Source: Leifsonia shinshuensis (lineage in GTDB: Bacteria; Actinomycetota; Actinomycetes; Actinomycetales; Microbacteriaceae). From it: a stretch of 64,000 nt of DNA. Of this stretch, positions 15,490-24,974 are shown one piece after another (positions within the stretch are counted from its first letter, which is position 1; the number at the start of each line of letters is the position of its first letter). A program made the position numbers and the translations under genes. Under the pieces are notes generated by a model. That model made no database searches. It saw nothing but the letters and a program-made list of their open reading frames with translations, and had not been told where the DNA came from. The stretch covers positions 2,542,001-2,606,000 of the forward strand of contig NZ_CP043641.1 of the NCBI RefSeq assembly GCF_014217625.1, written 5' to 3'.

Positions 15490-15644
15490 TCATCAGATGC
15501 ACGATCCGGGGTGAGGTTCGCTCCTCGTTTCCGCACCGCAGCACCTCATGTGGCGTTTCTACGCAGCGACCACAGGGCCCGAGGCGACGCAGCCTCGGCC
15601 GGTCTCGAATCCCTGAATCCTGCATCAGATGCAATTCCCCAGCC
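15490..15644. other. Non-coding right end of the mobile element
   Basis: These 155 bases hold no gene. They contain CATCAGATGCA twice, the 7-bp inverted pair CCGAGGC/GCCTCGG around 15580-15600, and the right-end sequence TCGAATCCCTGAATCCTGCA (15605-15624), inversely related to the left end. The left end has only 43 non-coding bases, so the ends are asymmetric. Confidence 0.5.
15605..15624 (+). repeat. Candidate right terminal inverted repeat of the element
   Basis: TCGAATCCCTGAATCCTGCA matches the reverse complement of 12537-12556 at 14 of 20 bases. It lies 20 bases inside the junction with the desaturase, compared with 4 at the left end. Confidence 0.45.
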
Positions 15645-15941
15645 TTCCTGAACAAGCAGGTGCTGACCTCGCGCAACATCCGCGGAGGCTGGACGATGAG
15701 CGTGCTGATGGGCGGCCTCAACCACCAGATCGAGCACCATCTCTTCCCGAACATGCCCCGGCCGCACCTGCGCCGCGCGCGGGAGCTCGTCCGGGCGCAC
15801 TGCGCCGCCCACGACATCCCCTACACGGAGACCGGGCTCGTGAACTCGTACCGGATCGTGATCCGCTACCTGAACCGGGTCGGGCTCGCCGCGCGCGACC
15901 CGTTCGACTGCCCCGCGGCCCAGCGGTTCCGCCGCGCCTGA
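15645..15941 (+). pseudogene. Fatty-acid desaturase, 3' fragment
   Basis: The 98 codons from TTC at 15645 continue the broken desaturase: FLNKQVLTSRNIRGG, then His box 3 in LNHQIEHHLFPNMPRPH, and a normal C-terminus ending in FRRA. The frame is intact and no other damage is visible, which supports a recent insertion. An internal ATG could start a short peptide, but this would lack His boxes 1 and 2. Confidence 0.9.
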
Positions 15942-16072
15942 CAATCGTCTCCGTCCGCTCGCCTTCTGCCGTCGGATGGGTCAGACTGGGCAGACACCCT
16001 CCGGTTGACGTGAAGCCTCGCCTGGCAGCCGAATCTTTGCCCCCTTCCGGACAAACCGAGGAGGGCAACATC

Positions 16073-16393
16073 ATGGGCTACCTCAGCTACGAGAACCACG
16101 ACTACCCGTTCGAAGACCGTACGCTCGCGCACCTGCACATCGTCATCGTCAACAAGCTCCGGCACGGCCAGAGCTTCGCGATGTCGTGGAAGGACGTCAC
16201 CGCAGTCGGCGGCGGACGCACCAGCATCTGGCTCCACCCGTCCAGCAACCTGCGGTTCCACTTCGACGGATCCCGCTCCCCCGCACTCAACGGGGACTGG
16301 CTCGCACAGCTCGCGGACTCCGCCGAGAGCTCCCGCGGGCTGATCATCGAATCGGAGGAACGCGCGCCGCTGCGGGCGCTCGAGTCCGCCTAG
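16073..16393 (+). CDS. DUF7882-type small protein
   Basis: The 106-residue protein (MGYLSYENHDYPFEDRTLAHL, split after residue 20, then WLHPSSNLRFHFDG) matches a small family widespread in Microbacteriaceae, previously often mislabelled as ATP-dependent DNA ligase and now DUF7882. A GAGGAGGG ribosome site precedes ATG 16073. It has no ligase motif KxDG. Function is unknown; homologues are usually monocistronic, as here. Confidence 0.72.
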   Translation: MGYLSYENHDYPFEDRTLAHLHIVIVNKLRHGQSFAMSWKDVTAVGGGRTSIWLHPSSNLRFHFDGSRSPALNGDWLAQLADSAESSRGLIIESEERAPLRALESA

Positions 16394-16396
16394 CCG

Positions 16397-16933
16397 TTGC
16401 ACGGCGTGCCGTCATCGCAGACCCTGAGCCTCGCCGATCGGCGCCTGGTGGCGGCGTGGGCGGCCGACTGCGCCTCCCGCGTGCTCGCACTGTTCGAGGC
16501 CGAGGCCCCGCAGGACCAGCGGCCTCGCGACGCGATCGCCCGCGCCAGGGCCTTCGCACGCGGTGAGCTCGATACGGCCGGGGAGATCCGGAACCGTTTC
16601 GTCGCCGGCCGCGCCGCGCGGGACGCGACCTCCGCTCCCGCCATCGCCGCCGCCCGTTCGGCGGCGCAAGCGGCCGCGGTCGCGCACATGGGCGCGCACG
16701 CCCTCGGCGCCGCGGCGTACGCGGCGCAGGCGGTCGCACTCGCTCCGAACGCCGCGCCGACGGCCGCCGAGGAGGAGGTCGACCGGCAGCTCGCCCTGCT
16801 GGACGAGCAGACCCGCGCAGCGCTCGCCCTATTGCCGCCGCTCGGCGAGGACCGCGCAGGCCCGCTCGGGTCCGGCCTCCTCACGACGGGTGTGCTGGGC
16901 GACGCCATCCGGAGGCTGCAGGAGCGGCTCTGA
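16397..16933 (+). CDS. Imm5-like putative immunity protein
   Basis: The 178-residue, Ala-rich helical protein contains LADRRLVAAWAADCASRVLALFE and RPRDAIARARAFARGE, a pattern I recall from proteins annotated putative immunity protein (Imm-5-like). These are thought to be related to immunity to polymorphic toxins, but many stand alone without a toxin. No toxin gene is adjacent. The start is TTG 16397 or GTG 16406; neither has a clear ribosome site. It lies three bases after the DUF7882 gene. Confidence 0.55.
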   Translation: MHGVPSSQTLSLADRRLVAAWAADCASRVLALFEAEAPQDQRPRDAIARARAFARGELDTAGEIRNRFVAGRAARDATSAPAIAAARSAAQAAAVAHMGAHALGAAAYAAQAVALAPNAAPTAAEEEVDRQLALLDEQTRAALALLPPLGEDRAGPLGSGLLTTGVLGDAIRRLQERL

Positions 16934-16938
16934 GGATC

Positions 16939-18156
16939 TCAGTCCTGGCGCGCACGAGCGGGACCTGGACGCGACCCCCACGTCACGGCGGCGGCACAGG
17001 TCAGAAGGACCGCGACGCTGGACAGCACCGCGGTGGGGGCGGAGCCGAACACGCCCGCGACCACGAGGGAGATCGCGGCGCCGCCGGCAGACCCGGTCGC
17101 GATCAGCCAGCCCGCTGTCCGGCCGGCGGCCGAGCCGGGCACCCCGGTCAACGCTGAACCGAGCAGCAGCGCGTATCCGGGAGCGACCAACGGCACGACC
17201 ACGCAGAGCAGCACCGCCGAGACGGACGAGTCCGTGATGAACGCGGCAGCGACGGTCAACGCCGACGCGACGACGCCGGCCACCACGAAACAACTGGTCG
17301 CCTGCACGCCGGCTCTGACCACGATCGCGCCCAGGAACCGTCCTCCCGCCATCAGGATCCAGAACACCGACGTGCCGACAGCGGCGTACGCGGGCGACAG
17401 GTCGAGCAGCGTCTGCGGGAGGACGCTCGACCACCCCGAGAGGATGGTCTCCGCGCCGACGAAGAGGAACAGGGCCGCAGCGAGCATGAGCAGCCGCCTC
17501 CGCCCGCCGCCCGCCGCCCGCGGCCGGCCCGCGCGCGGTGACGGGGCGCTCGGCCAGCCGGAGCGAAACCGGAGCGCGACAGCGAGCCCGACGACCGGGA
17601 CCGCGACGATCGTGAGCGTCGTCACCGTGAGCGCGTCCAGCTGTACGACAGCCATCAGGAGCGGCGCGCAGGCCGCGGCCACGGCCGACGTGCCGTTCAA
17701 CCACGCGAGCCGCGCGGGAGTGGACGTGCTCGAGTGGACCCGGGCGAGCGTCGTCGCGCCGGCTTCGACGAACCCGAAGCCCACCCCCGCCGTCGCCGCA
17801 GCCACGAAGAACATCGGCGTGGAGTCCGCGAAGGCGATGACGCCGAGGCCGGCTCCCTGCAGCGCCAGCCCCACCGGCAGCAGCGCCGTCGCCCGGATTC
17901 CCGGCACGGCCGCCACCAGGACACCGGCGAGCAGGCCGAAGAACAGCAGCGAGACGCCCGGGAGCAACACCTCGGATCCGACTCCGAGACGGGCCGCCAC
18001 ACCCGGTATCGCAGCAGGCACGGTCGCACCCGTGACGCCGAGGGAGCCGAAGGCGAAGAACAACGACGGCAGAAGCCCACGCGCCCCATCCCTCCCGGCC
18101 GGTGCGGGGGTGCGCTCCGGACTCGTGGCGCCCGCGTCAGGCTCGGGTCGCGTCAT
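16939..18156 (-). CDS. MFS transporter at the end of the muropeptide operon
   Basis: The 405-residue protein has a charged N-terminal tail and 12 predicted helices split by an Arg/Pro-rich loop near residue 215. Its start overlaps the D-lactate dehydrogenase gene by 20 bases, so it is very likely translated from the muropeptide operon mRNA. It could export or import a product such as a sugar, peptide or lactate; nothing in the sequence decides this. Convergent with the Imm5-like gene, 5 bp apart. Confidence 0.78.
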   Translation of the reverse strand: MTRPEPDAGATSPERTPAPAGRDGARGLLPSLFFAFGSLGVTGATVPAAIPGVAARLGVGSEVLLPGVSLLFFGLLAGVLVAAVPGIRATALLPVGLALQGAGLGVIAFADSTPMFFVAAATAGVGFGFVEAGATTLARVHSSTSTPARLAWLNGTSAVAAACAPLLMAVVQLDALTVTTLTIVAVPVVGLAVALRFRSGWPSAPSPRAGRPRAAGGGRRRLLMLAAALFLFVGAETILSGWSSVLPQTLLDLSPAYAAVGTSVFWILMAGGRFLGAIVVRAGVQATSCFVVAGVVASALTVAAAFITDSSVSAVLLCVVVPLVAPGYALLLGSALTGVPGSAAGRTAGWLIATGSAGGAAISLVVAGVFGSAPTAVLSSVAVLLTCAAAVTWGSRPGPARARQD

Positions 18157-20926
18157 CGAGCAGTTCGAGAATATGCCGGTAGGGCTTGCCCGTCGCCCGG
18201 GTCATCCCGAGTTCGCAGGTCCGGTTCGCGGACGCGTACGCGGTGAAGGTGCGGCCGGCGAGTTCCGCCGACTCCGCCCGGGTCGCGGACGCGGTGAGCT
18301 CGGGGTGCAGCATTCCACGGTCCCCGGCGAAACCGCAGCATCCCCAGCCGTCGGGAACGACGACGTCCGGGCTGATCGCTCGTGCGACGGCGAGCATCGG
18401 GTCCGTCACGCCGAGGTGGGTGGACGAGCACGTCGGATGGACGGCGATCGACTCCACCGGGCGGCTCACCGTCAGTTTCGGGAGAACCTCCCGTTCGATG
18501 AACGGGACGGCGTCGATCACCGTCAGCCCGCTGCCGGCGGCCAGGTGCAGGAACCCTTCGGTGCACGAGACGCCGTCGGAGATCACGGGAAGCTCGCCGC
18601 CCCTGGTCGCTTCCCGAAGCACCGCGAGCACAGTGTCGCTCATCGTCTCGTGACCGTCGAGGTTCCCCTTCGATGTCCACGGCGTCCCGCAGCACAGCGA
18701 GTCCACTCCCTCCGGGACCAGCACCTGCACGCCCGCGCGGGCGCAGAGAGCGAGGAACGCCTCCCGCACGCCCTGCGACGCGTCGGCGGGCCCGAACATC
18801 GACCCGATGCAGGAGGGCACGTAGACGGCGACCGCGTCGGCGTTCTGCTGCGGACGCCGTTTCGCGCCGCCGCGAGGCATCATGCGATCGTAGCGAGGGA
18901 CGTTGTCGGCTCCGAGGACCGCGCGTCCCACGTCGGTGGCCGCGCGGACCAACGGGGTGGGCAGGACCTTCGCCGTGTTCAGCGCGACCGCCCCGGCCCG
19001 GGTGACCAGACCCCAATGCTTCGCGGCGGTGTTCCAGCCGGCGGAGAGGACGGATCCCTCCCGCTCGGCACGAAGGCGCTTCACCAGTGTGCCCGTGTCG
19101 ATACGGACCGGGCACGCCGTCTGGCACATCCCGTCGGCGGCGCAGGTGTCCACGCCGTCGTACCCGTAGTCGCGGTCGAGCTCCGCGACGAGCTCCAGGT
19201 CGCCGGCGCGCACTGCCCGTTCGCGTTCCCGGCGGAGGACGATGCGCTGCCGCGGCGTGACGGTGAGGTCCTTGCTGGGGCAGACGGGTTCGCAGTAGCC
19301 GCACTCCACGCACCGGTCGACTTCGCTCTCGACGGTCGGGGTCGTCTTGAGGTTCTGCAGCGGCGCGTCCGGATCCTCGTTCAGGAGGACGCCGGGGTTG
19401 AGCAGCCCCGACGGGTCGGCGAGCTCCTTGACGCGGGACATCACCTGGTAGAGCTCGTCACCGAACTGGCGGCGTACGTACGGCGCCATGATCCGGCCGG
19501 TCCCGTGCTCCGCTTTCAGCGTCCCCTCGTGATCGAGGACGAGAGCGACCATCTCCTCGGTGAACGCGGCGTACCGTTCCTTCGAACGCGGGTCGTCGAA
19601 ATGCTCGGTGAGCATGAAGTGGATGTTGCCGTCCTTCGCGTGCCCGAAGATGACGCTGTCCTCGTAACCGTGACGGTCGAACAGTTCGATGAGTCCCTCG
19701 CATGTCTCGCGGAGCGCAGCGACGGGGACGGCGATGTCCTCCAGGAGCGCGGTCGTGCCGGAGGGCCGACTGCCGGCGACGGTGGCGTACAGATCTTTAC
19801 GGATGTGCCAGAGTGCGTTGCGCCGGCCTGCGTCCTGGGTGAGCGTCGCCGGCTGCGCGAGCGGAAGGCCGCCAGCGAGTCGGTCCCACGCCGTCAGGCG
19901 AGCGGCGAGCGCGTCGGCGTCCTGCTCCTGGTACTCGACCAGGAGCGCGGCGTGGTCCTCCACCCGCAGGCTCAGCAGTTCCTCGTCGGCGCCCGGGTCG
20001 CGCTGGGCGACTCTCAGAGCGGTGGCGTCCAGGAGCTCGACGGTCGCCAACCCGGATGCGACCAAGGCCGGCAGCGCGCCTGTCGCGTCAGCGAGTGTCG
20101 GGAAGTAGAGCATCCCGGTGGCGACGTGCGATCGAATCGGAAGGGTCGCGAAGGTGGCCTCGGCGACGAAGGCGAGCGTTCCCTCGCTTCCTACGACGAG
20201 GTGCAGCAGGATCTCGGCGGGCGAGTCGTGGTCGATGAACGCGTTGACGCCGTAGCCCATGGTGTTCTTGATGGCGTACTGCTGCTCGATGGTGGCGACC
20301 GTCCGCGGGTCGGAGCGGACCTGGTCCCGCAACCGGGCCAATCCCGACCAGAGGTCCGGGGCGACGGCTCTCAGCCGCTCGTCCGCGTCGGCTGCCCCGG
20401 TGTCCAGCACCGCGCCGTTCGGCAGCACCAGCACCGCCGACCGGATCGTGTTGTACGTGTTGAACTCGGTGCCGCAGGACATCCCGCTGGAGTTGTTCGC
20501 GACGACACCGCCGATCGTGCACGCGGCTTCGCTGGCCGGGTCCGGGCCGAGTTTGCGCTTGTGCCGGGCCAAGCGGGCGTTGACCTGCCGGACGGTCGCG
20601 CCTGGCTGGACGCGGACGCTCTCCCCGCCGTCGAGGACCTCGATGGCGCGGAAGTTCTTGCGGGTGTCCAGGAGCAGCCCGTCGGTGGACGCTTGACCGG
20701 ACAGGCTGGTTCCGCCGGACCGGAAACCGACGGGCACAGCGGTGTCGGCGGCGAGCCTGATCAGGCCGGCGAGGTGGTCGCGGTCCTGCACCGTGACCAC
20801 GCTCAGGGGTGTCATCAGGTAGTGGGACGCGTCGTGGGACATCGCCAGCCGGTCGATGGCGCGATCCCGGACGGTTCCGGGAGCCAGTCGTTCCAGGCGG
20901 GCGGCGAGGTCCGCGGTGAGTGCCAC
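18137..20926 (-). CDS. FAD- and Fe-S-dependent D-lactate dehydrogenase (Dld-II type)
   Basis: The 929-residue protein joins a GlcD-like FAD domain (RSGGTSLSGQA, CTIGGVVANNSSGM in residues 60-160) to a C-terminal Fe-S part with CVECGYCEPVCP and CAADGMCQTACP (two 4Fe-4S motifs) and two CCG modules (CCGTPW, CCGFAG). Length and order match the Dld-II D-lactate dehydrogenase of Shewanella (about 930 residues), which oxidises D-lactate to pyruvate and passes electrons to quinone. MurQ, encoded upstream in the same operon, releases D-lactate from MurNAc-6-phosphate, so the context gives a clear substrate. A glycolate or 2-hydroxyglutarate dehydrogenase of the same build is the alternative. GTG 20926 follows GGAGG. 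Confidence 0.82.
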   Translation of the reverse strand: MALTADLAARLERLAPGTVRDRAIDRLAMSHDASHYLMTPLSVVTVQDRDHLAGLIRLAADTAVPVGFRSGGTSLSGQASTDGLLLDTRKNFRAIEVLDGGESVRVQPGATVRQVNARLARHKRKLGPDPASEAACTIGGVVANNSSGMSCGTEFNTYNTIRSAVLVLPNGAVLDTGAADADERLRAVAPDLWSGLARLRDQVRSDPRTVATIEQQYAIKNTMGYGVNAFIDHDSPAEILLHLVVGSEGTLAFVAEATFATLPIRSHVATGMLYFPTLADATGALPALVASGLATVELLDATALRVAQRDPGADEELLSLRVEDHAALLVEYQEQDADALAARLTAWDRLAGGLPLAQPATLTQDAGRRNALWHIRKDLYATVAGSRPSGTTALLEDIAVPVAALRETCEGLIELFDRHGYEDSVIFGHAKDGNIHFMLTEHFDDPRSKERYAAFTEEMVALVLDHEGTLKAEHGTGRIMAPYVRRQFGDELYQVMSRVKELADPSGLLNPGVLLNEDPDAPLQNLKTTPTVESEVDRCVECGYCEPVCPSKDLTVTPRQRIVLRRERERAVRAGDLELVAELDRDYGYDGVDTCAADGMCQTACPVRIDTGTLVKRLRAEREGSVLSAGWNTAAKHWGLVTRAGAVALNTAKVLPTPLVRAATDVGRAVLGADNVPRYDRMMPRGGAKRRPQQNADAVAVYVPSCIGSMFGPADASQGVREAFLALCARAGVQVLVPEGVDSLCCGTPWTSKGNLDGHETMSDTVLAVLREATRGGELPVISDGVSCTEGFLHLAAGSGLTVIDAVPFIEREVLPKLTVSRPVESIAVHPTCSSTHLGVTDPMLAVARAISPDVVVPDGWGCCGFAGDRGMLHPELTASATRAESAELAGRTFTAYASANRTCELGMTRATGKPYRHILELLDDATRA

Positions 20927-20944
20927 AGGAAGGTCCTCCGCTGT

Positions 20945-22591
20945 TCAGGCGACCGCGAGGGAATGGCCGGGGATGGCCGCGATCAGCTGGCGGGTGTACT
21001 CCTGCTGCGGGGAGTCGAAGATCGCGTCCGGTTCGCCGCTCTCCACGATCGTGCCGGCGCGCATGACGTACACCTGGTGGGAGACCAGGCGGACGACGGC
21101 CAGGTCGTGGCTGATGAACAGGTAGGACAGGCCGAGGTCGCGCTGCAGCGACACCATCAGGTCCAGGATCTGCTCCTGCACGAGCACGTCGAGCGCGCTC
21201 ACCGCTTCGTCCATCACCACCAGCTCGGGGTTCAGGGCGAGAGCGCGAGCGATCGCGACCCGCTGCCGCTGACCGCCGGAGAGCTCGTGCGGGTACCGGT
21301 CGGCGAAGGACGCCGGGAGGGCGACCTTGTCGAGCAGGTCCGCGACGGTCTTCTTCCTGCTGGACGCGTCGCCGATCTTGTGCACACGCAGCGGCTCGGA
21401 GACGACCTGTTCGATCGTGTAGCGCGGGTCCAGCGACGCGTACGGGTTCTGGAACACCGGCTGCACCGATCGGCGGAACTCCAGCAGCTCCCGTTTGGAC
21501 AGCGTGGAGACGTCGGCTCCGCGGTACGTGATCGTCCCGCCGTCGGCGTCCTCGAGCTTCAACGCCAGCCGCGCGGTGGTCGATTTGCCCGAACCGGACT
21601 CGCCGACGATGGCGACGGTCTCACCCCGCGGGATCTTCAGGCTGACATCGTCGAGCGCGAGGAACGGCTCCGCCTTCCCGCGGATCCGGTACTTCTTGAC
21701 CGCTCCCGTCACCTCCAGCAGGATCTCGCGTTCCCGGCCGTCGGCGGTGGCCGCCAGCACCGGTGCGACCTTCGCGCTGGCCATTCCCGGCGCCGCGGCG
21801 AGGAGACGGCGGGTGTACTCGTGCTGCGGGTTCGCGACGAGCTCGGCAGCTGGTCCCGTCTCCACGATCTCGCCGCGGAACATGACCGCGACCCGGTCCG
21901 CCCGCTCCGCGGCGAGCGCGAGGTCGTGCGTGATGAGGAGGACGGCCGCGCCCATCTCGTCGGCGAGCTGCCCCATCTGGTCGAGGACCAGCCGCTGCAC
22001 TGTGACGTCGAGCGCGGACGTCGGCTCGTCGGCGAGAAGCACCTCGGGGCGGCACGCCAGCGCCATCGCGATCAGCACGCGCTGACGCATCCCGCCCGAG
22101 AACTCGTGCGGGTACTGGTTGAAACGAGCGGGGGCGTCTGCGATGCCGGCGTGTTCGAGCAGGCGGATCGCCTCCTGCTTCGCCGCATCGCCCTTGGCGC
22201 GACCGTGCACGTGGAGGGCTTCGACGATCTGCGCCCCGATCTTCATCACCGGGTTCAGGTTCGTCATCGGGTCCTGCGGGACCAGACCGATCCGGTTGCC
22301 GCGGATCGAAGTCATCGCCTTCTCGCTCGCCGCAGTGATGTCGATCTCTTTCAGCGTGATCGTCCCGGAGGAGATCCGGCCATTCTCGGCCAGGAGCCGG
22401 TTCACGCACGCCGCGAGCGTCGACTTGCCGGAGCCGGACTCGCCGACGATGGCGACGGTCTCTCCCGCCGCGACGTCGAGGCTGACGTTCCGGACCGCTT
22501 CGACCTCGCCGTGCGACGTCGTGAACGTGACCGACAGGTCGCGGATGCTCAGCACGGGTTCGCGGGTGGAGTCCTGATTGGTGGAGTTCAT
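20945..22591 (-). CDS. Fused peptide-type ABC ATPase (DppD-DppF in one chain)
   Basis: The 548-residue protein has two complete ATP-binding cassettes. Each has a Walker A (GESGSGKST near residues 50 and 325), a signature (FSGGMRQRV, LSGGQRQRV) and a Walker B (VLLADEPTSALD, LVVMDEAVSALD). It energises the oligopeptide-type importer formed by the permeases at 25909-27779. Its ATG overlaps the serine hydrolase stop by 4 bases. Fusion of the two ATPases is common in Actinobacteria and alphaproteobacteria. The cargo is inferred to be muropeptides. Confidence 0.92.
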   Translation of the reverse strand: MNSTNQDSTREPVLSIRDLSVTFTTSHGEVEAVRNVSLDVAAGETVAIVGESGSGKSTLAACVNRLLAENGRISSGTITLKEIDITAASEKAMTSIRGNRIGLVPQDPMTNLNPVMKIGAQIVEALHVHGRAKGDAAKQEAIRLLEHAGIADAPARFNQYPHEFSGGMRQRVLIAMALACRPEVLLADEPTSALDVTVQRLVLDQMGQLADEMGAAVLLITHDLALAAERADRVAVMFRGEIVETGPAAELVANPQHEYTRRLLAAAPGMASAKVAPVLAATADGREREILLEVTGAVKKYRIRGKAEPFLALDDVSLKIPRGETVAIVGESGSGKSTTARLALKLEDADGGTITYRGADVSTLSKRELLEFRRSVQPVFQNPYASLDPRYTIEQVVSEPLRVHKIGDASSRKKTVADLLDKVALPASFADRYPHELSGGQRQRVAIARALALNPELVVMDEAVSALDVLVQEQILDLMVSLQRDLGLSYLFISHDLAVVRLVSHQVYVMRAGTIVESGEPDAIFDSPQQEYTRQLIAAIPGHSLAVA

Positions 22592-23766
22592 CGTTCCTCA
22601 GCCTGTGTCGTGGTGAAGGAGTGCCGTCCGTGGAGGGTCGCGGCAGCGGCGTCGAGCAGGACGCGTTGGATGGCGTCGACGGTGACGAGTTCGGGCAGCT
22701 GCGGCGACGTCCCGTCGTCCGGGATCGCGCCGACGGTTCCGCAGAGTCTCATCGCACCGCCGGCGACGACGACGTCGTGGTCGAGGCCGAACCCGAACCA
22801 CGTCCCGGTGAATCCGCCGTGGCCGAGCAGGGTCACGCGGTCTCCGGCGACGTCGAGGGTGCTTCGGCGGAATCCGACAGCCTGGTCGGGGCGGATCGGG
22901 TTCGGCTCGCTGAACCGGGCGAGGACGTCCTCGGGGACGAACTCGCCGCCGCGCAGCGCCGCCCCCAGCGTGAGGAGGTCGTCGACGGTGGAGAACAGGC
23001 CGGCATGGCCGGACGCGCCTCCCAGAGCGTGGGCGGCGTTTCCGTCATTGGCCTCGCCGCGCACGGGCGTGTTGCGCCAGCCGGTGAACCGGCCGGCGGT
23101 GAACGGGACCGGGTACGGAGTGCCGGTGACGACCATCCGGAACTCGTACGCGTCGCTGTCCGCGCTGGTCGCCGCGGTCTCCGACGGCACGGGCCCGTAG
23201 CCGCTGGTGAGCCGGAGCGGGTCGGCGATCAGCGTCCGATACGCGTCCCGGAGCGTCTCACCGGTGACCTCCTCGACGACGGCGCCGGCGAGCAGGAGCC
23301 CCAGGTCGGAGTAGCGCCAGGCCGTTCCCGGTGCGGAGGCGAGCGGGAGCTCCTGCGCACGCAGGATCGCCTCGTCGCGGTCCGTGGTCTCCAGGTAGAG
23401 CGGCCACCACGGGCGCAGCCCGGCCGTGTGCGTGAGCAGCTGGTACACGCTGACGTCGTCCTTGGCGCCGCCCGCGAACGCCGGCAGGAAGCTGCCGACG
23501 CGGGCGCTCAGGTCGAGGCGGCGGTCGGCGACAAGCCGCATCGCCATCGCGGTCGTCGCGGCGACCTTCGTGACCGAGGCCAGGTCGATCAGCTGCCCGC
23601 GTCGCATGGGCACCGGCGCGACGCCGGAGCCGGGCAGCACCGCCCAGCCGGCTGTGCGTACCTCGACGTCGGCCCCGGTTCGCACACCGACGATGCCGCC
23701 GGCGGGGTGCGCACCGGCGCCGCCCAGCTGGAGCAGCCGGTCGGCGTACGTGGCGATGACACTCAT
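22588..23766 (-). CDS. Beta-lactamase-fold serine hydrolase, AmiE-like muramoyl amidase candidate
   Basis: The 392-residue protein has the class C/PBP4* fold: SVTK with nucleophile Ser64 and Lys67, YSDLG in the place of YxN, and HGGFTGTW near the C-terminus. In Bacillus the murQ operon includes amiE (ybbE), an N-acetylmuramyl-L-alanine amidase of this same fold. This copy has no signal peptide, so it would act in the cytoplasm on imported MurNAc-peptides, a difference from the Bacillus enzyme. ATG 23766 overlaps the anmK stop (ATGA). Esterase or D-aminopeptidase activity is the alternative. Confidence 0.72.
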   Translation of the reverse strand: MSVIATYADRLLQLGGAGAHPAGGIVGVRTGADVEVRTAGWAVLPGSGVAPVPMRRGQLIDLASVTKVAATTAMAMRLVADRRLDLSARVGSFLPAFAGGAKDDVSVYQLLTHTAGLRPWWPLYLETTDRDEAILRAQELPLASAPGTAWRYSDLGLLLAGAVVEEVTGETLRDAYRTLIADPLRLTSGYGPVPSETAATSADSDAYEFRMVVTGTPYPVPFTAGRFTGWRNTPVRGEANDGNAAHALGGASGHAGLFSTVDDLLTLGAALRGGEFVPEDVLARFSEPNPIRPDQAVGFRRSTLDVAGDRVTLLGHGGFTGTWFGFGLDHDVVVAGGAMRLCGTVGAIPDDGTSPQLPELVTVDAIQRVLLDAAAATLHGRHSFTTTQAEER

Positions 23767-24974
23767 GCGACGACCTCGCCCGCCGCGCCCTGGAAGGTCA
23801 CCCGCGGCCAGCCGTCGAGGGCGTCCGCTTCGGGGAGGCTGCCGTCCGGCGCCGGTGTGAGCCGCCCGATGACCCGGTCGCCCGACGCGCCGGTGCAGCT
23901 GGGGACGTTGGACGGCAGACCGTGCGCTGTGGCCCACCCGATGAGGGCGAAGGCGACGGCCTCCTTGTCGTCGGCGGGGACCCCGATCCGGTCGCTGGCC
24001 TGCACGTCCACGGCCGGGAGCAGCTCGGTGATGCGGCGCACCAGGACGGGGTTGCGCACCCCGCCGCCGGAGATGACCAGGACGTTCACTCCGGCCGCCC
24101 GGATCGCGTCCGCGACGGTTCGCGCGGTCAGTTCGGTGAGCGTGGCGACCAGGTCGGTCAGTGCCGGTCGGAGGCCGGTCGCCGCGAGGTGGCCGTGTAC
24201 GTGGTCGAGGTGGAACAGCTCTTTGCCGGAGCTCTTCGGAGCCAGGAGGCTGTAGTACGGCTCGGCGAGGAGGCTCTCCAGCAGCACGTCGTCCACCGTT
24301 CCTGCGGCTGCGAGCGCGCCGTCCCGGTCGAAGGTGTCCGGTGTCTCCGCAGACGCGGTGACGACGGCGTCGATGAGAGCGTTCGCCGGGCCGATGTCCC
24401 AGGCGACCGGATCGGCTCCTGGCGCGATGACCGTGACGTTGGAGATGCCGCCGAGGTTCAGCGCTCCCGCTCGTGTGCCGGCGGCGGTGAACCGCTCCAG
24501 CAGGATCGTGTCCAGGATCGGGACCAGCGGTGCGCCTTGACCGCCCGCGGCGACGTCGGCGGCGCGGACGTCGGAGACGACCGGGAGGCCGGTGGCCTCC
24601 GCGATCCAGGCAGGCTGCCCGAGCTGGAGGGTGCCCAGCGCGCGCCCGTTCTCGACCCAGTGGAACACGGTCTGGCCGTGCGAGCAGATGAGGTCGACCG
24701 GTCCGGAGCCCGCCCGCGCGTGGGCCGCGATGGCGTCCGCCGCTGCGGCGGCGAACTCCTGCCCGATCTCGGTGTCGAGTTCGCAGGCGATGTCGAATCC
24801 CACCCGCGCCGGCGGCAACGCCTGGATCAGTTTCGTCCGCAGCCGCGCACTGTACGGGGTGGAGGTGGCGTATTCGATCCGGCCGGTGACGCCGCCCTCG
24901 ACGGTTCGGAAGTCGACGATGGCCACGTCGATCCCGTCGTGGGAGGTGCCGGAGATCATGCCGAGGACGCGCAT
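23763..24974 (-). CDS. anmK: Anhydro-N-acetylmuramic acid kinase
   Basis: The 403-residue protein has the AnmK fold of the ASKHA superfamily: [12 protein letters not shown] at residues 5-16 (phosphate 1), [39 protein letters not shown] and [14 protein letters not shown]. AnmK opens the 1,6-anhydro ring and phosphorylates anhMurNAc to MurNAc-6-phosphate, the substrate of MurQ. Its start shares one base with the murQ stop. His replaces the usual Leu/Ala in GTSxDGID. Confidence 0.95.
   Translation of the reverse strand: MRVLGMISGTSHDGIDVAIVDFRTVEGGVTGRIEYATSTPYSARLRTKLIQALPPARVGFDIACELDTEIGQEFAAAAADAIAAHARAGSGPVDLICSHGQTVFHWVENGRALGTLQLGQPAWIAEATGLPVVSDVRAADVAAGGQGAPLVPILDTILLERFTAAGTRAGALNLGGISNVTVIAPGADPVAWDIGPANALIDAVVTASAETPDTFDRDGALAAAGTVDDVLLESLLAEPYYSLLAPKSSGKELFHLDHVHGHLAATGLRPALTDLVATLTELTARTVADAIRAAGVNVLVISGGGVRNPVLVRRITELLPAVDVQASDRIGVPADDKEAVAFALIGWATAHGLPSNVPSCTGASGDRVIGRLTPAPDGSLPEADALDGWPRVTFQGAAGEVVA

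Larger units (their letters stand above)
12533..15644. mobile_element. 3.1-kb tyrosine-recombinase element inserted in desaturase gene
   Basis: The element interrupts the desaturase with CTT present at both junctions (12530-12532 and 15644-15646), a 3-bp duplication or crossover sequence. It carries three minus-strand genes in one operon (recombinase, HTH protein, zinc-ribbon recombinase-like protein) and no obvious cargo. Related 20-bp sequences lie near each end in inverted orientation: 12537-12556 and 15605-15624, 14 of 20 bases identical (TCGAAT..C....AA.CCTGC). CATCAGATGCA occurs twice near the right end (15491-15501, 15623-15633). The insertion looks recent because the interrupted frame is otherwise intact. 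Confidence 0.85.

Noticed and set aside
12533..15644. RIT element (three tyrosine recombinases in trio)
   Set aside because: Only one of the three proteins is a complete tyrosine recombinase; the middle one is a small HTH protein and the third begins with zinc ribbons and lacks catalytic residues.
17033..23200. A 2055-codon open frame on the plus strand
   Set aside because: It is opposite the well-supported MFS, D-lactate dehydrogenase, ABC ATPase and serine hydrolase genes, and its product is low-complexity Arg/Gly/Val-rich sequence. It is an artefact of high GC content.
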